Shown here: piece by piece, positions 47,241-58,095 of the stretch
Layout of the letters: every line of letters starts with the position of its first letter
How positions within the stretch are numbered: position 1 is the first letter of the stretch
Assembly: GCA_015680685.1 (NCBI GenBank)
Contig: MNCI01005012.1
Span: 233,801 to 297,800, forward strand
DNA from: Gnetum montanum
Taxonomy: Eukaryota; Streptophyta; Gnetopsida; Gnetales; Gnetaceae
Length of the DNA stretch: 64,000 bases
Direction of reading: 5' to 3'
Notes under the pieces: model-generated
The model's input: only the letters and a program-made list of their open reading frames with translations
What the model was told of the DNA's origin: nothing
The model's database searches: none
Made by a program: the position numbers and the translations under genes

Positions 47241-48457
47241 TTCTTTTGGGGTTTAGGTTCAACTGCTTTTCCACTCCTTGTAGTGATGGAATGTAATTGT
47301 TCCTTTCCCCTCCTCTGAGATGTAGGATTAGGTTCAAGTTGGGATGGTAATTCATTTTTATTTAAGTAATGAAATCTTTTTCAAGTCTCACTCATGAACT
47401 ATCTACTTTCTTCTATGAAGGAAGTGAGGCTTTGGATGAGTTTATCCCAGTGTTAATTAGTTGGATTCTTAAATGGCCTAAAATTATTTTGAAAATATTG
47501 TTGTGGATAAAACAATCATTGAGGAAAGGTCATTCTTGGTTGGCACTTATATTGTTAGAAAGCCTTTACTCACTCTTGCATTTCCTCTTGACAATATAAC
47601 AAGGATGGGTAGGTTGTATGGTCATGTTGCAAACTATCACAAATGCTACATGTTTCACTTTGAATTCCAAGAGCTTGTTTTTTAATCAATCATGTCAACT
47701 CATCCACTTTTTTATTTAACTGTTCTATTTTTTGGATCATGCCTTGCATAATGTTGGGTTTTGGTCAACATTTACTTTGATCTACTAATGAATCTATAAT
47801 CCTCCAACCATCTTTTGGTTTCACATTCAAAATATTTCCTCCACATGCAAAGTCAACATTTCTCCTAAAATAAGGTAATAAGCCTTCTACAAATATTTGA
47901 ATTAATTAATGGACTAGAAATCAATGTTTTGGATTCTTTAAACACAATCCTTTATATCTGTCAAATGTACTCTCATAGTCTTCATCCTCATGTTGGATAA
48001 AACTCATTAATTACTTCCTCAATGAATACATCCTATCATTAGAAAGAAATCCTTTTAGAAAAGCAATCTTAAATTCATCTCATGAACTAATTTGTATTCT
48101 AAGGGTTTGTAGCAAAAAATCAACTTTGTCTTTCAAAGTTGATTTGAAAGCAATCATTTTAGTTCTATCCCCACTCTAAGGTGCTACCATGGCTAATGTG
48201 GTTTCAAATTCTCTTATGTGAGTAACTGGATCTTCATCATTTTTTCCTTAAAAATAGGTAATAAGTGAATATTTTTAGCCTTTTCATCCCTTCCTTATGC
48301 AAAAACCAATATTCCTTGAGGTATAATGGATGTTCTTTAATTCAATAACTCTCTAATGGTTTGTATAGGGTAGGGTTGGCCAATTGGAACATTGGAACTC
48401 AAACTACCAAAGGAAAGAGGAATTGAACCTAAGGTAAATGGGGGAAGTGTATCATGT
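47241..48457 (-). pseudogene. Element D gag (N-terminus cut by element B)
   Basis: Minus-strand peptides from 48,400 down: IGQPYPIQTIRELLN, then FKEKNDEDPVTHIREFE, MIAFKSTLKDKVDF, DEFKIAFLKGF and HEDEDYESTFDRYKGL, which form the plant retrotransposon Gag domain (to about 47,900). A charged linker follows (47,700-47,240). The N-terminal end stops abruptly at 48,457 where the element B LTR begins. The rest of gag and the 5' LTR should lie beyond the far end of B, outside the window. Confidence 0.78.
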
Positions 48458-49373
48458 TGATGAGTTTTGGTTTGTCGCATCGACTGGGCCCTAGCAACAA
48501 GGCCCTGTTGAGGTAGTCTCTTGCATTGATGAGCCCTCGTCGACATAGTTAATTACATCAATGTGGCCCTATTGACGTAGGGGTCTATCCTGGTCTATAA
48601 ATACGAGCCACCAGCTACATTTATGGCAATCAATTCTCATAGTAGTAGCAAAGCTCTTGTAGTTTGTCCATTTGAAAGTTAGAATATTTTTCTCAAGTGC
48701 CTGTAGTAGGAGTTATTGAGTGTATAGATCTTTATTTGAGCATTGTTGTACCTAAGCACACCAATGTGTGTAGCAATAAAGACAAGATTTCTAATAAACC
48801 TTGCAACATTCTAGATAGATTAAATATTTCATTTATGCATTTAATGTTTTCAATTACTTATTCATTATTTTCCAATAATTAAGCTAATTAAGATAATTGG
48901 CCAAGATAACCTAGATAGATTAAATACATAGGTACGACCGCTTTGAGCGTAACATGTATTCACTTAGTAATCCCAACAATATTATTACTTGGTACACTCA
49001 GTAGCATAGTTCTTGGTAACCCAGCAGTGGATACATGGGTTTAGGACATGTATATAAAGTGGAACCAAATACTTATGTTAGGATCAACTAGAGGCCAGTA
49101 GGTTGGTTACATTGAATTAGCCATTATATTACCTTATCTTTATCTCTATTCAAGCACCAAGACTATAAAACATAAAACTATAAACTCAATTACACTTAAC
49201 CATACCATGTGCTTCACAAGTGTAATTGGAAAGACAACCAATGACCTTAGGGCAAGGTTCAATGCCTAGAAGGCTAGTGCACTAGAAACTATAAAGTCCA
49301 AGGAATTTGACCAAATCATGCGTGAACACTTGTGATTCATATAGTTGGTTGTAGGGTACCTTGTCATTCATCA
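48458..49373 (+). repeat. 5' LTR of element B
   Basis: It starts TGATGAG and ends ATTCATCA before the primer-binding site. U3 has a palindromic cluster: CATCGACTGGGCCCT, a second GCATTGATGAGCCCTCGTCGAC and ACATCAATGTGGCCCTATTGACG (48,476-48,580). TATAAATA is at 48,596. The whole unit aligns with the LTR at 17,097-17,891. The five bases before it, CATGT, are the predicted target duplication. Confidence 0.85.
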
Positions 49374-49374
49374 T

Positions 49375-49392
49375 TGGCACCGTTGTCGAGGA
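49375..49392 (+). other. Primer-binding site of element B (tRNA-Asp type)
   Basis: TGGCACCGTTGTCGAGGA starts one base after the LTR. It differs from the tRNA-Asp complement at three positions, all transitions. Confidence 0.8.
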
Positions 49393-49527
49393 AATTGTTT
49401 GTTGAAACATTCATTATTTAGGTTTAGTAAATACCATTAATATCATTGTATGAACCTCAAGGTTAATATCATTCCTGCTATACATAGAATTATAAAAGCA
49501 CATTGATGTTTTATTTCATATTGCAAA

Positions 49528-49602
49528 ATGTCTTCTTCTTCTCAAAGATGTAAAGATGTCAAACCACTGGTCCCACAGGAGTGCAAAGTGGTATATACTC
49601 AT
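49528..49602 (+). pseudogene. Element B gag, first 25 codons (split by element E)
   Basis: The ATG at 49,528 opens MSSSSQRCKDV and runs to ECKVVYTH, identical in pattern to element A at 7,294-7,370. It stops at the insertion point of element E. The reading frame continues, without loss, directly after the second target duplication at 58,096. Confidence 0.88.
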
Positions 49603-50441
49603 TGATGAGTGGCAAGGTACCCCTACACTCAACCATACGAATATGAGTGCTTCACGCACGATCCGATCGAACTCCGCAAATGGATAGTTGTGGTATCTAG
49701 ACAGTTACTCATAGATCACAGTTCGCTATCTTTCCACCTTGACTAGTATTAGCTTTGTCACATATGGTTTAGTCCAGAGTGAGGTGTATGATGTGTTCCT
49801 ACACTAATGCTACTCCTAGGTATGATGGGAAATAATATCAACTAAGCTAGGAGAGAGAGGGTGAGAGAGAATCTAAACTAGCCTAAGTGCGATGAGCATC
49901 CATTTCTTAATCATTCGTACACATCTTGGACCTCGTGCACGACTACCACTGGGATTACCAAGTGTGTGGCCTAGGTACACTACTAGGTTACCAAGTAATC
50001 ACACTTAAATGCTCGTGATTAATTCGTACTCATTCCGTGTTACTAGGAGATAAGGGTAGAGAGATATTAACTAAGAAAGTAATAAATAATAATAACAATT
50101 AAATAATTAAGCTAAGTGGATGCTGCAATGATGAAGTAATCTCAATCTTTATTGTTGGTCATGTGCATGTCCAAGTATGTCACACTCAAATAAAGATGTC
50201 GTACAATTACAATCATCACACTGCAGGCATGCACTGGGAGAAAGGGTTGAGAGGAAAAATTGACAAAAAGTCCCTACCTTAATACTAAAACTCCATTCTA
50301 AACCAAATCCGCCTACCTCTTATTTATAAATGAGGAGACAGGCCATGATATCACGTATTTGATATCAGCGTCTAGGCTATGATATCACGTACACGATATC
50401 GTGTGGGTCTGATATCATAGCCAATAATTCATGACTCATCA
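49603..50441 (-). repeat. 3' LTR of element E
   Basis: 839 bases, TGATGAGTGGC...GACTCATCA on +. Read on the minus strand, U3 holds five GATATC-centred palindromes (50,347-50,416, including ACGATATCGT at 50,393), then TATA near 50,322-50,331. The PPT on the minus strand, GTTGTGGAGGTA, lies just outside at 50,442-50,453. Confidence 0.9.
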
Positions 50442-50662
50442 TACCTCCACAACTGAATGAAAACTTGTTCTCGAGTTAAAGTGAGAACAAGCTCCATTGA
50501 TTACACAGTGGATAGGTATGGGATTATTGACTGACTAGAATGGATTCATGCCACAGTGTGGAATTAGAACAAAATTGAGACACAACACAAAGAATGCAAA
50601 AGAAAATCCTATAACTACAAAATTGGGTGGAACTCATGTAGTTCCTGGTGGCGGTGGCTACT

Positions 50663-53431
50663 TCATGGGTGCCTTTTCCTTGTCTTCACGTTAGGTCTTA
50701 GGATTTGATGGCATTGAAGTATGGCCTAGATTTTCTCCTCTTTAGTTCAGGGATCCTATTCCATCCTTGCTAATGTTCCGATGTTTGATGGATTTGGCAC
50801 CTCCCATGGGCACGATAGTTGTGGAAACATATTATTTGCTTTGACATACCAAGCTGCAAACACCTGTTGTTCCTCCTTGTAGGCTCTGGCTTTGTCTCTG
50901 TATTCTTGAAAATCTATGAGCCATCAAGCCAAGTATGTTGTGACACCTATCTACCCTTAGTAGCTTACTTTAACCACCCTGAGTTCAGAATTTTCAACCT
51001 CCAATTTTTGCAATGTTTTCTTGTCTTCTACAAATTCTATTTCATATTTGGCATAGGTGGTGGCTACCTATTGCTCGAGCTCTATTCTTGGGTGCCCTAC
51101 TGTTAACATGGCAAGGTTGGCATACTGTAGGTTTGCCAACTCCATGTACTCTATAAGGTCCTAGATCTACAAGTCCCAACTCTTAACTTCCACCTAGTGG
51201 GTAAACGCGTATGTGTCCAATATGGCCCACCAGTCAATGTGTTGAGCACTGAGAGCATTGATGTGGGCCTTGTCCATATGGATCTCCTTTTCAATGATTT
51301 TTTTATACATCCCCAACTAGTCCCAGAAATTCTCCTTCAGCTTCTCATGTCGTTTAGCCTCATTCTGCCATGCAGTTATTTCAATGGTTGTCTTCTAATG
51401 GATGGCCTGTACCTACTCCATTGAGAGGTTTTGATTTTCCTTGGCTAAACGATTCATGTCCTGGTTGACCCTAATTAGTTATTCTTACAACTACTAAAAA
51501 TGTTCCTTAAGAACATTCTTTTGCTTCTCCACAGAGGTCAACTGAAGGTTGTCAACAACAAGTTATTTATTCTCCTCTTGTAAGGCCTTGAGTGCCTTGG
51601 CATGTGCGTAAGTTTGTGCTTGTGCCACAGAGGCATCCCAGTCAACCTTCTCTTTTTCTTCCACCATCCTTTTATTCTCTGTCAATAATTTATTAAGTTA
51701 CTTGGTTCTAAAAGTGTCTAGCTAGTTTGCGGGAATGAATTGAGAAGGATCCCGCTGCGCTGCTTGCAGGTTCACGAGCCTTTTTTGCAATCTTTTCACT
51801 TTTGCTTTAGCATGCTTGGCCCTCATCTCTATCATGACCAACTTCCCCTTGGTGGAAATGAGGTTTGATTATATTATTGTAACATCCTATGGGATTTCAA
51901 ACAAGGACATCATTACATGTCCTGTTTGCATCAATCGGTCAAGTACATCCTCATGTTCCGCAGGAGTCATTGAGGTACCGGCCAGAGTTTGAGCATCCCT
52001 TGCTCCTGTAAGATCTGCCAGTGGCACAATAGGCATATTGAATGATTCTTTAATGTGTTTTGCAACCACTTTTTTAGCTCCCGCTGCATCCTGGTGCTAC
52101 ATGACCACCACCATGGCCCCTTCACCAGTTTCCAGCTGCACCTAAAAGGATGCAATGCTCCTTGAAATCTATTGTGACCAAGGGCTCTCCCCTCCTCCTA
52201 TCTAAATGAACACTTCACCCCATGTGTGATCCATAGAAACCATAGGTTGTACGACATCTTCAATGATGCAGAAGAGATTTGCATCATCACAAGTTCCCCA
52301 ACTGACCGTCTCAGCGATGGCCCTGAGAAGGCTCATAGATAGTCTATAATATTGTGGCAGTGGCGGTGGTTGATCATGCTAGCCCATGCCAGGCGTTGCT
52401 TCTTCTTGTTGACTAGGTCCCATGCTTTAAAGTTGGTTGGATCCTACAAGTTGAGTTGCAGTTAGTCCTACCATCTATTCTTTTTCTTGTTCCGACCCCA
52501 ACATCTCACTAGTGATTTTCCTTGCAGTTGGTGGCTTTAGCAATTTGGCATACAAAGCATTTTGGGCTTTTTAGAGAACATCATTGGTGTATCCTCTAAT
52601 ACTAGCATGGCTGCATAGCTTCCTAATAAGACAAGGGAAGGGCAACGCAAACTTCCTTATCTTCCGTTCTTTAACCCACCTTAGGATCTCCATAAAATAT
52701 AGATGAGGCAAGTTAGCATTAACCTTTCCCATCAACATTGCACATCCTCTTGCTGCATATGTTGAAATTCTCTTTAAACCTCTTATGGGGAAGATGTGAT
52801 AAGTCCCTATTTTGAAATAAATCTTCTCTTCAATCGTCAACTCCCCATAGGTCTTATCTTCCTTGCCATATACCCTATCTAACCAAACTCGTCACGCATT
52901 AAGGTCTGAGCGGGTAGACAACCAGGCAACCTTTGCTCCTATATTTGGAAGGTTTAATACTTTCAAAATGGCTTGAATAAAGAAATCAATAGTCACACCA
53001 CATATGTTAACTATGGTGCCTTCTTCTTTGTTGTGCCAAAATTGGTACATTTGCCCTAAGTACCAGGCACTGCTTTCAAAGAGGGTAGGCCATAATGGGG
53101 ATCCTTTAAGGTGATCCCTAACGACCTCCGAAGCAAATTCTGCGAAAGGTCCAAAGTTTAATTCCACGATCACTGCAGTTAATATGGACCTTTCATGGAT
53201 GGCCTAAACACAATCCTGGGGCAATGTGAGATGTCATCCTTGTTCAGACAGTGTAGCAGCTCCTCCTTCTACCTACCTTGATTGTATAGTTGTAGGGTCT
53301 TCTTGATGGATACTAAATTATTGTTCTTCCTACTCTACATGTTGTTCAGTGGGAACTTGTCCTTCACCTCTCCTAGGTCACTTGATCACACCTTGAGTAG
53401 GACCTTCCTGTTGTACGCGTTTTGGGGCCAT
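50663..53431 (-). pseudogene. Element E auxiliary ORF, about 922 codons (ELNF domain, coiled coil, MFP-CPW motif)
   Basis: It starts MAPKRVQQEG at 53,431. The N-terminal domain is at 53,173-52,571: ELNFGPFAEFA, YLGQMYQFW, VNICGVTIDFF and YHIFPIRGLKRIS, then RGCAMLMGKVN. Gln/Glu-rich linkers and a long coiled coil follow (about 51,890-50,950, with KRLQKRLVNLQAAQ and RVNQDMNRLAKEN). The C-terminal motif is MFPQLSCPWEVP at 50,830, then KEEK. The first ATG, both N-terminal blocks and the MFP motif (867 codons downstream) share one frame, so decay is mostly point stops. It is homologous to 14,579-16,841. There is no membrane segment or signal peptide. Its N-terminal domain vaguely resembles the 'putative plant transposon protein' family; the role is unknown. 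Confidence 0.72.
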
Positions 53432-53925
53432 CTACAATCACACGGGGCCAATCATTAGTAAGGTTGTTACCAAAGTTTGGTTATACCTTACTGCTTACCT
53501 AAATGAATTTTCTTTATCTCTATGTGACGTTAATTATTAGGAGAAAATGTCCCAGAAATATTATAATATTTAATCCTCTTTGCTTAGGTGGTTTCCAAAT
53601 CTAGTTTCTTGGTATAACTAAGGAGATGAAATTGTTTTTTGTGCATTTATCATTAATTTTATAACTAATTACCCTTAATAATTTCCTTCGGGCAATGACA
53701 AATTTCAAAAAAATTATGCGCTATTCGACGTGTGCCCCTCCCCCACAACTAAGCTGAACACTCCGGGTTCAAGTAAGTTCAAATGGAATGAAAATCAGAG
53801 TACCAGTGAGTGAGTTATGGATATGAAAGCAAGGGACGCATAATCCCGAGCCATAGAGAGAAATTTGAAAAACTTCCCTTGCATGAACAATTGCAAATGA
53901 TGTTGATAGGTGAAGGGGGGTCATG

Positions 53926-53980
53926 TATATATATATTTTTTGGACGCGATATCGCGTACGTGATATCGTGGCCGATCGAA
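53926..53980 (-). promoter_or_regulatory. Internal U3-like promoter of element E
   Basis: The perfect 12-base palindrome CGCGATATCGCG (53,945-53,956) is followed on + by TACGTGATATCGTGGCCGATCG. These are the same GATATC/ACGTA elements as in this element's LTR U3. Downstream on the minus strand is a TATATATATA run (53,926-53,935). The auxiliary ATG is about 495 bases further on. The block is exceptionally CpG-rich for this CpG-poor window. Confidence 0.6.
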
Positions 53981-55330
53981 GTTAGGGCACTTTATAGAAT
54001 GTACTGAATTTTTAATGTTTTTCTAAAATTAAAAGATGTAAACTAAGGAAATTTGGACTGCTATTAAAGGGCTCTAGGGTAATTCAACTAGTTCTGAAGG
54101 CACAAAAATTATGATGGTATGGAATTTATCAATAAGGACCTTGGATGATAAGGGAGAGAAAAAGGCTATGTGATGGTTCATAGGAACGTTTGAATCGCAG
54201 GAATAGTAATAAGGGAAAGAATATCATTGAAAATACGCTGACGGTAATAGATGGTGTGTGGAAGATGTGTTATGAGTGCAAATTACAAAAATTACGCAAG
54301 TGGGTCCTCCCCAAAGCAAGTTCCAACCTATAATGCCCTTGTGTAACCACACCTTAAAATGTTTGTAGGCACTAGAATGGTTAAATGTAATCCACACTAG
54401 TTCCACAAAACACACACATGTAAGTATCATTGGAATGAGGTAAGAATTATATGCTACACAAGACACGAGCTACAAGTACATGAACAGCGAGATGAGACAG
54501 ACTATAGAAGGGATTGTAGAGATTTGGACATAAGGTAACTGACCCAGGGCACAATGAATCCAGCATGTAAAGCATGATTAATGTGTCATTAACCCATCGT
54601 TCCAAGATCAAGACCAAGTCCATTCCTCTAATCAATGACACCGCATTGTTTCATCCCATGATGAGTGACTATGAGAGTACCATAACAACAAGGTGTACAA
54701 TCACTTGGCATTTTGTTCAAGGGAGGAGTGATTTTTGCTTTCTGGCACTTTCTTTGTTTTTTTTTTATTGAATGTTGAATCCAGAGAAGACACCAACCCT
54801 TAGGCATGGGTGCATATCTTTCTAGTCGGACCCCCTATAATAGCATTGGATTTTTGAGTGCCTTTTGATTACTCTTACTCCCATTTTGTGTTAGATCTAC
54901 AAGGATCTTAGTACAACCACGTTGCATGATAACTCTCACAAATGTCACCAAAGAGAATCCACAAGTCCCCTTGATGTCACACCCTAATCATTCCCTCTTG
55001 CTCCATCCATCTTCATTCTAGGTACAATGAACACAAAATTAATTTTAAGTTTTAAGAATGTCAAGAATATCACTATACCCTCGAACAGAACCTCTTATTT
55101 GTAGAATGGATGAGTGGATGTAATGGGCTTACTATCCAAATGATTGATCACTCGAGACTTGATAACATAGAACACACCTCAACTAATGAGCCACATGATT
55201 GTTTTATTCATAGATGAGATTACTTATAAAAAGATAAAAAGACAAAAAGATAAAACAAGAAATTGAAAAATGAAAAACTGGAAAATAAAAAATTGTAAAA
55301 TTAAAGAAAATGAAAAATATTTATTAATCC
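53981..55330 (-). other. Element E spacer between gag and internal promoter
   Basis: About 1.35 kb with no recognisable domain on either strand. This is where protease-RT-integrase would lie in an autonomous relative. Confidence 0.6.
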
Positions 55331-55339
55331 TGCTTGTTA

Positions 55340-57330
55340 TTAGAATGGGGGATATCCCCCATAACTAAACGGTTGAGCATGACAAGGATTAATAAATGAA
55401 AGATGAGGATCCTTACATGTTGGAAATATCGAAACTTTGTCATACTTACCCCATTGGGGTTCACACACCTAATTATAGTAAGCATAGTGGGGCAATGTAT
55501 AAGATGTGGTTCCTGGAAAAAGAGTTGACCCACTATGATACTTGAGATCGTAAGATGGTATGTAAGGATTGGGATGTCATCCTCCATGGTTGTATTCATT
55601 GGGCTGTATGGTTGTTGGAGTGTTAATTGGTGGCCTTGATGAGGTAACACAAGGCGTTGGGTTTGAGGAGAAGGATGCACCACAGTGTTGGACTTGTGCT
55701 GAGTTGGAGAATGCAATGGCCTTGGAACTGTGTTGTTCCTTCCTACGGTCATGTCTAAAGAAGGGACGTCTTTGATGTTGAGGAGGTCTCTCACTGCTAT
55801 TGGCAATAGTAGCACAAGTAATGTTCATGGATTGTTGCTGAGGTGCAGACACTTTAGGAACAGTTGGTGGCAATGTAGAAGGAGGGAAGGGATAAGAATG
55901 TTGAAATTTAGGAGAAGTGTAAGGTACACAAGGTGGTGGTTGTGTTGAGGACATGGGCTGATAATATTGAGGAGAATAATATTGCGGCGAGATAGAGTAT
56001 GTTGATCCAGTTGGGGAAATAGGATGTTGGATTAGATAAGAATTTGGATTTGGATGATACGAAGGGTATCTCCAATTTAGGGATGGCTTCCCCCATGATA
56101 GGGAGTGTTGCCACTGTGATCAAACACAGTATCTCTGTACAAACTCTAGGTGTAACATGCTTCCCCAATGTTCATATAAATGTAAGAAGATTGGGCATTG
56201 GGCCTTGGGATGATTGTATAGACAAATGTTGCATTCATATGTATGATTGGTAGTTGAGCTCTTATTTTCTTCATCCCTTCTTTCTGATTGTCTAATGATA
56301 TTTTGTCCTACTTCTCGAGTTTTCAAAACTCTATCTCCAATAATATTGATATATTCTTCACACTTTTTATGCATCCATTCTAGCATCTTATTGATCTTTG
56401 CCTCGATTTCATCTAATGATTGTTGTATTAGCAAAGATGGTTCTTCCTCCTTGAGATGGGTTGATTTCTCATTTTTGTGATTATGGACCTCAGTTAAGTT
56501 GAGATTTTGGTCCTGTTGATTTTTTTCAACACTCTCCCATCAAGCCATTTCTCCTTCTTCTTTTGCTATCTACTTAATAAGCTCTTGGAATTGATGGGTT
56601 CGTAGTTTGTATAGTTGACCTTGGGCATACATCCCTAGGGTCTCTCTTATTTCATTATGAAGCCCATCAATGATACAGTACATTATCCTTTCCTCGGAAA
56701 ACTCATGGCCTGGACAGTTGTTTAACAGTGCATAATATCTTTCTAAGGCCATGTCCAAGGGTTCATGTTGTGCTTGTTTCCACTCATGGATTTGTTTCCT
56801 CAAAGCTGACACTCTTGCATAGGTTTGATATCTTTCGTTAAAGAGTTCTACCATTGTTGGCCAACGTTGAATTGAATTTGGTTTTAACAATCTATACCAT
56901 ACTTTTTCTTGGCCAACGAGTGTCATAGGAAAGAGCTTGAGTTTTTGCCAACCATTATCAATGTTGTTCCATGCACAAGTATCATAGAAGTCTTGTAAAT
57001 GTTGTTGTAGATCTAAGTCATAGCCTCTTGAGAAATTGGGAAAGTTGTTTAAATCGAGCCTAGGTAGGCATCTCTCTTTATGATGCCTACGGGAGATTTA
57101 AACAGCCTCTTGTATTTGTGTTAGGCTTGTAGTGGCCAATAGGGGTTCATCGTCATCGAGTAAGTTATGCTTTCATGCGTTGGGATGATGCTACCTTCGT
57201 TTACATTTATAAGAAACCTCCACCTCAGATTGTGTACTCCAATCTTTATTTTCATATAATTTGTTGGTTCTCCAATGAATTGCCTCACTAGAAGTGGCAT
57301 TATCGTAGTCTTGTAGGAGAGGCATGGTTG
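55340..57330 (-). pseudogene. Element E gag
   Basis: On the minus strand the leader ends near 57,330 at a MPLLQDYD start. The gag domain is at 56,926-56,570: KVWYRLLKPNSIQRW, ELFNERYQTYARVSALRKQI, LERYYALLNNCPGHEFS, homologous to element A at 8,300-8,530. The zinc knuckle CNICLYNHPKAQC (CX2CX3HX4C) is at about 56,235. A Pro/Gln/Ser-rich C-terminal tail (PPSTLPPTVPK, 55,950-55,580) follows. A few stops and frame changes occur. It would assemble particles; no protease follows. Confidence 0.85.
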
Positions 57331-57447
57331 TGAAATTGTGTGTGAATTTGTATGTGAATTTTTGTAATTATTTCTTCCTAAAAGATATATTGTTAATTCC
57401 TATACAGAGACCTTGTATGATATAACTAATCTAGATAACTAGCACCA

Positions 57448-57466
57448 TCCCCAGCAATGGCACCAA
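57448..57466 (-). other. Primer-binding site of element E (tRNA-Asp type)
   Basis: Read on the minus strand, TTGGTGCCATTGCTGGGGA follows the 5' LTR end. It is two or three transitions away from the tRNA-Asp complement. Confidence 0.85.
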
Positions 57467-58090
57467 TGATGAGTGGCGAGGTACCCCTACACTCAACCAT
57501 ACAAATACGAGCGCTTCACGCACGATCCAGTTGAACTTTGCAAATGAACTAGTTGTGGTATCTAGATAGTTACTCATAGATCACAGTTCACTATGTTCCC
57601 ACCTGGACTAGTATTAGCTTTGTCACGTATGGTTTAGTCCAGAGTGAGGTGTATGATGTGTTCCTACACTAATGCTACTCCTAGGTATGATGGGAAATAA
57701 TATCAACTAAGCTAGGAGAGAGAGGGTGAGAGAGAATCTAAACTAGCCTAAGTGCNNNNNNNNNNNNNNNNNNNNNNNNNNNNNNNNNNNNNNNNNNNNN
57801 NNNNNNNNGGTCATGTGCATGTCTAGGTATGTCACACTCGAATAAGGATGTTGTACAATTACAATCATCACACTACGGGCATGCACTGGGAGAAAGGGTT
57901 GAGAGGAAAACCTGATAAAAAGTCTCTACCTTAATACTAAAACTCCATTCTAAACCAAATCCACTTACCTCTTATTTATAGATGAGAAGACAGGCCAAGA
58001 TATTGCGTATCCGATACAGTGTCTAGGCTACGATATCACGTATGCAATATTGTGGGTGCAATATCGCAGCCAACAATTCATGACTCATCA
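57467..58090 (-). repeat. 5' LTR of element E (with undersized N gap)
   Basis: Same ends as 49,603-50,441. The 53-base N run (57,756-57,808) replaces what is 266 bases in the other LTR (49,891-50,156), so the real LTR is about 213 bases longer. The U3 palindromes are more decayed here (AATATTG, CAATATCGCA). Confidence 0.9.
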
Positions 58091-58095
58091 CTTAT

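Larger units (their letters stand above)
49603..58090 (-). mobile_element. Element E: gag-plus-auxiliary LTR element without pol, nested in element B gag
   Basis: LTRs are at 49,603-50,441 and 57,467-58,090, with a minus-strand primer-binding site at 57,448-57,466. The flanks are CTCAT (49,598-49,602) and CTTAT (58,091-58,095), a five-base duplication with one C/T difference. Inside, on the minus strand, are gag (57,300-55,340), a non-coding spacer, an internal promoter-like block, and a 922-codon auxiliary ORF. No protease, RT, RNase H or integrase is recognisable. Its Gag and auxiliary protein are homologous to those of A, so it presumably borrowed A/B-type Pol. Confidence 0.88.

Noticed and set aside
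48441-48457. GGGGGAAG run before the element B LTR as a PPT
   Set aside because: It belongs to element D gag on the other strand; B's LTR here is a 5' LTR because a primer-binding site follows it.
55569-55948. Plus-strand ORFs of 68 and 72 codons
   Set aside because: They are antisense shadows of the proline-rich Gag tail of element E.
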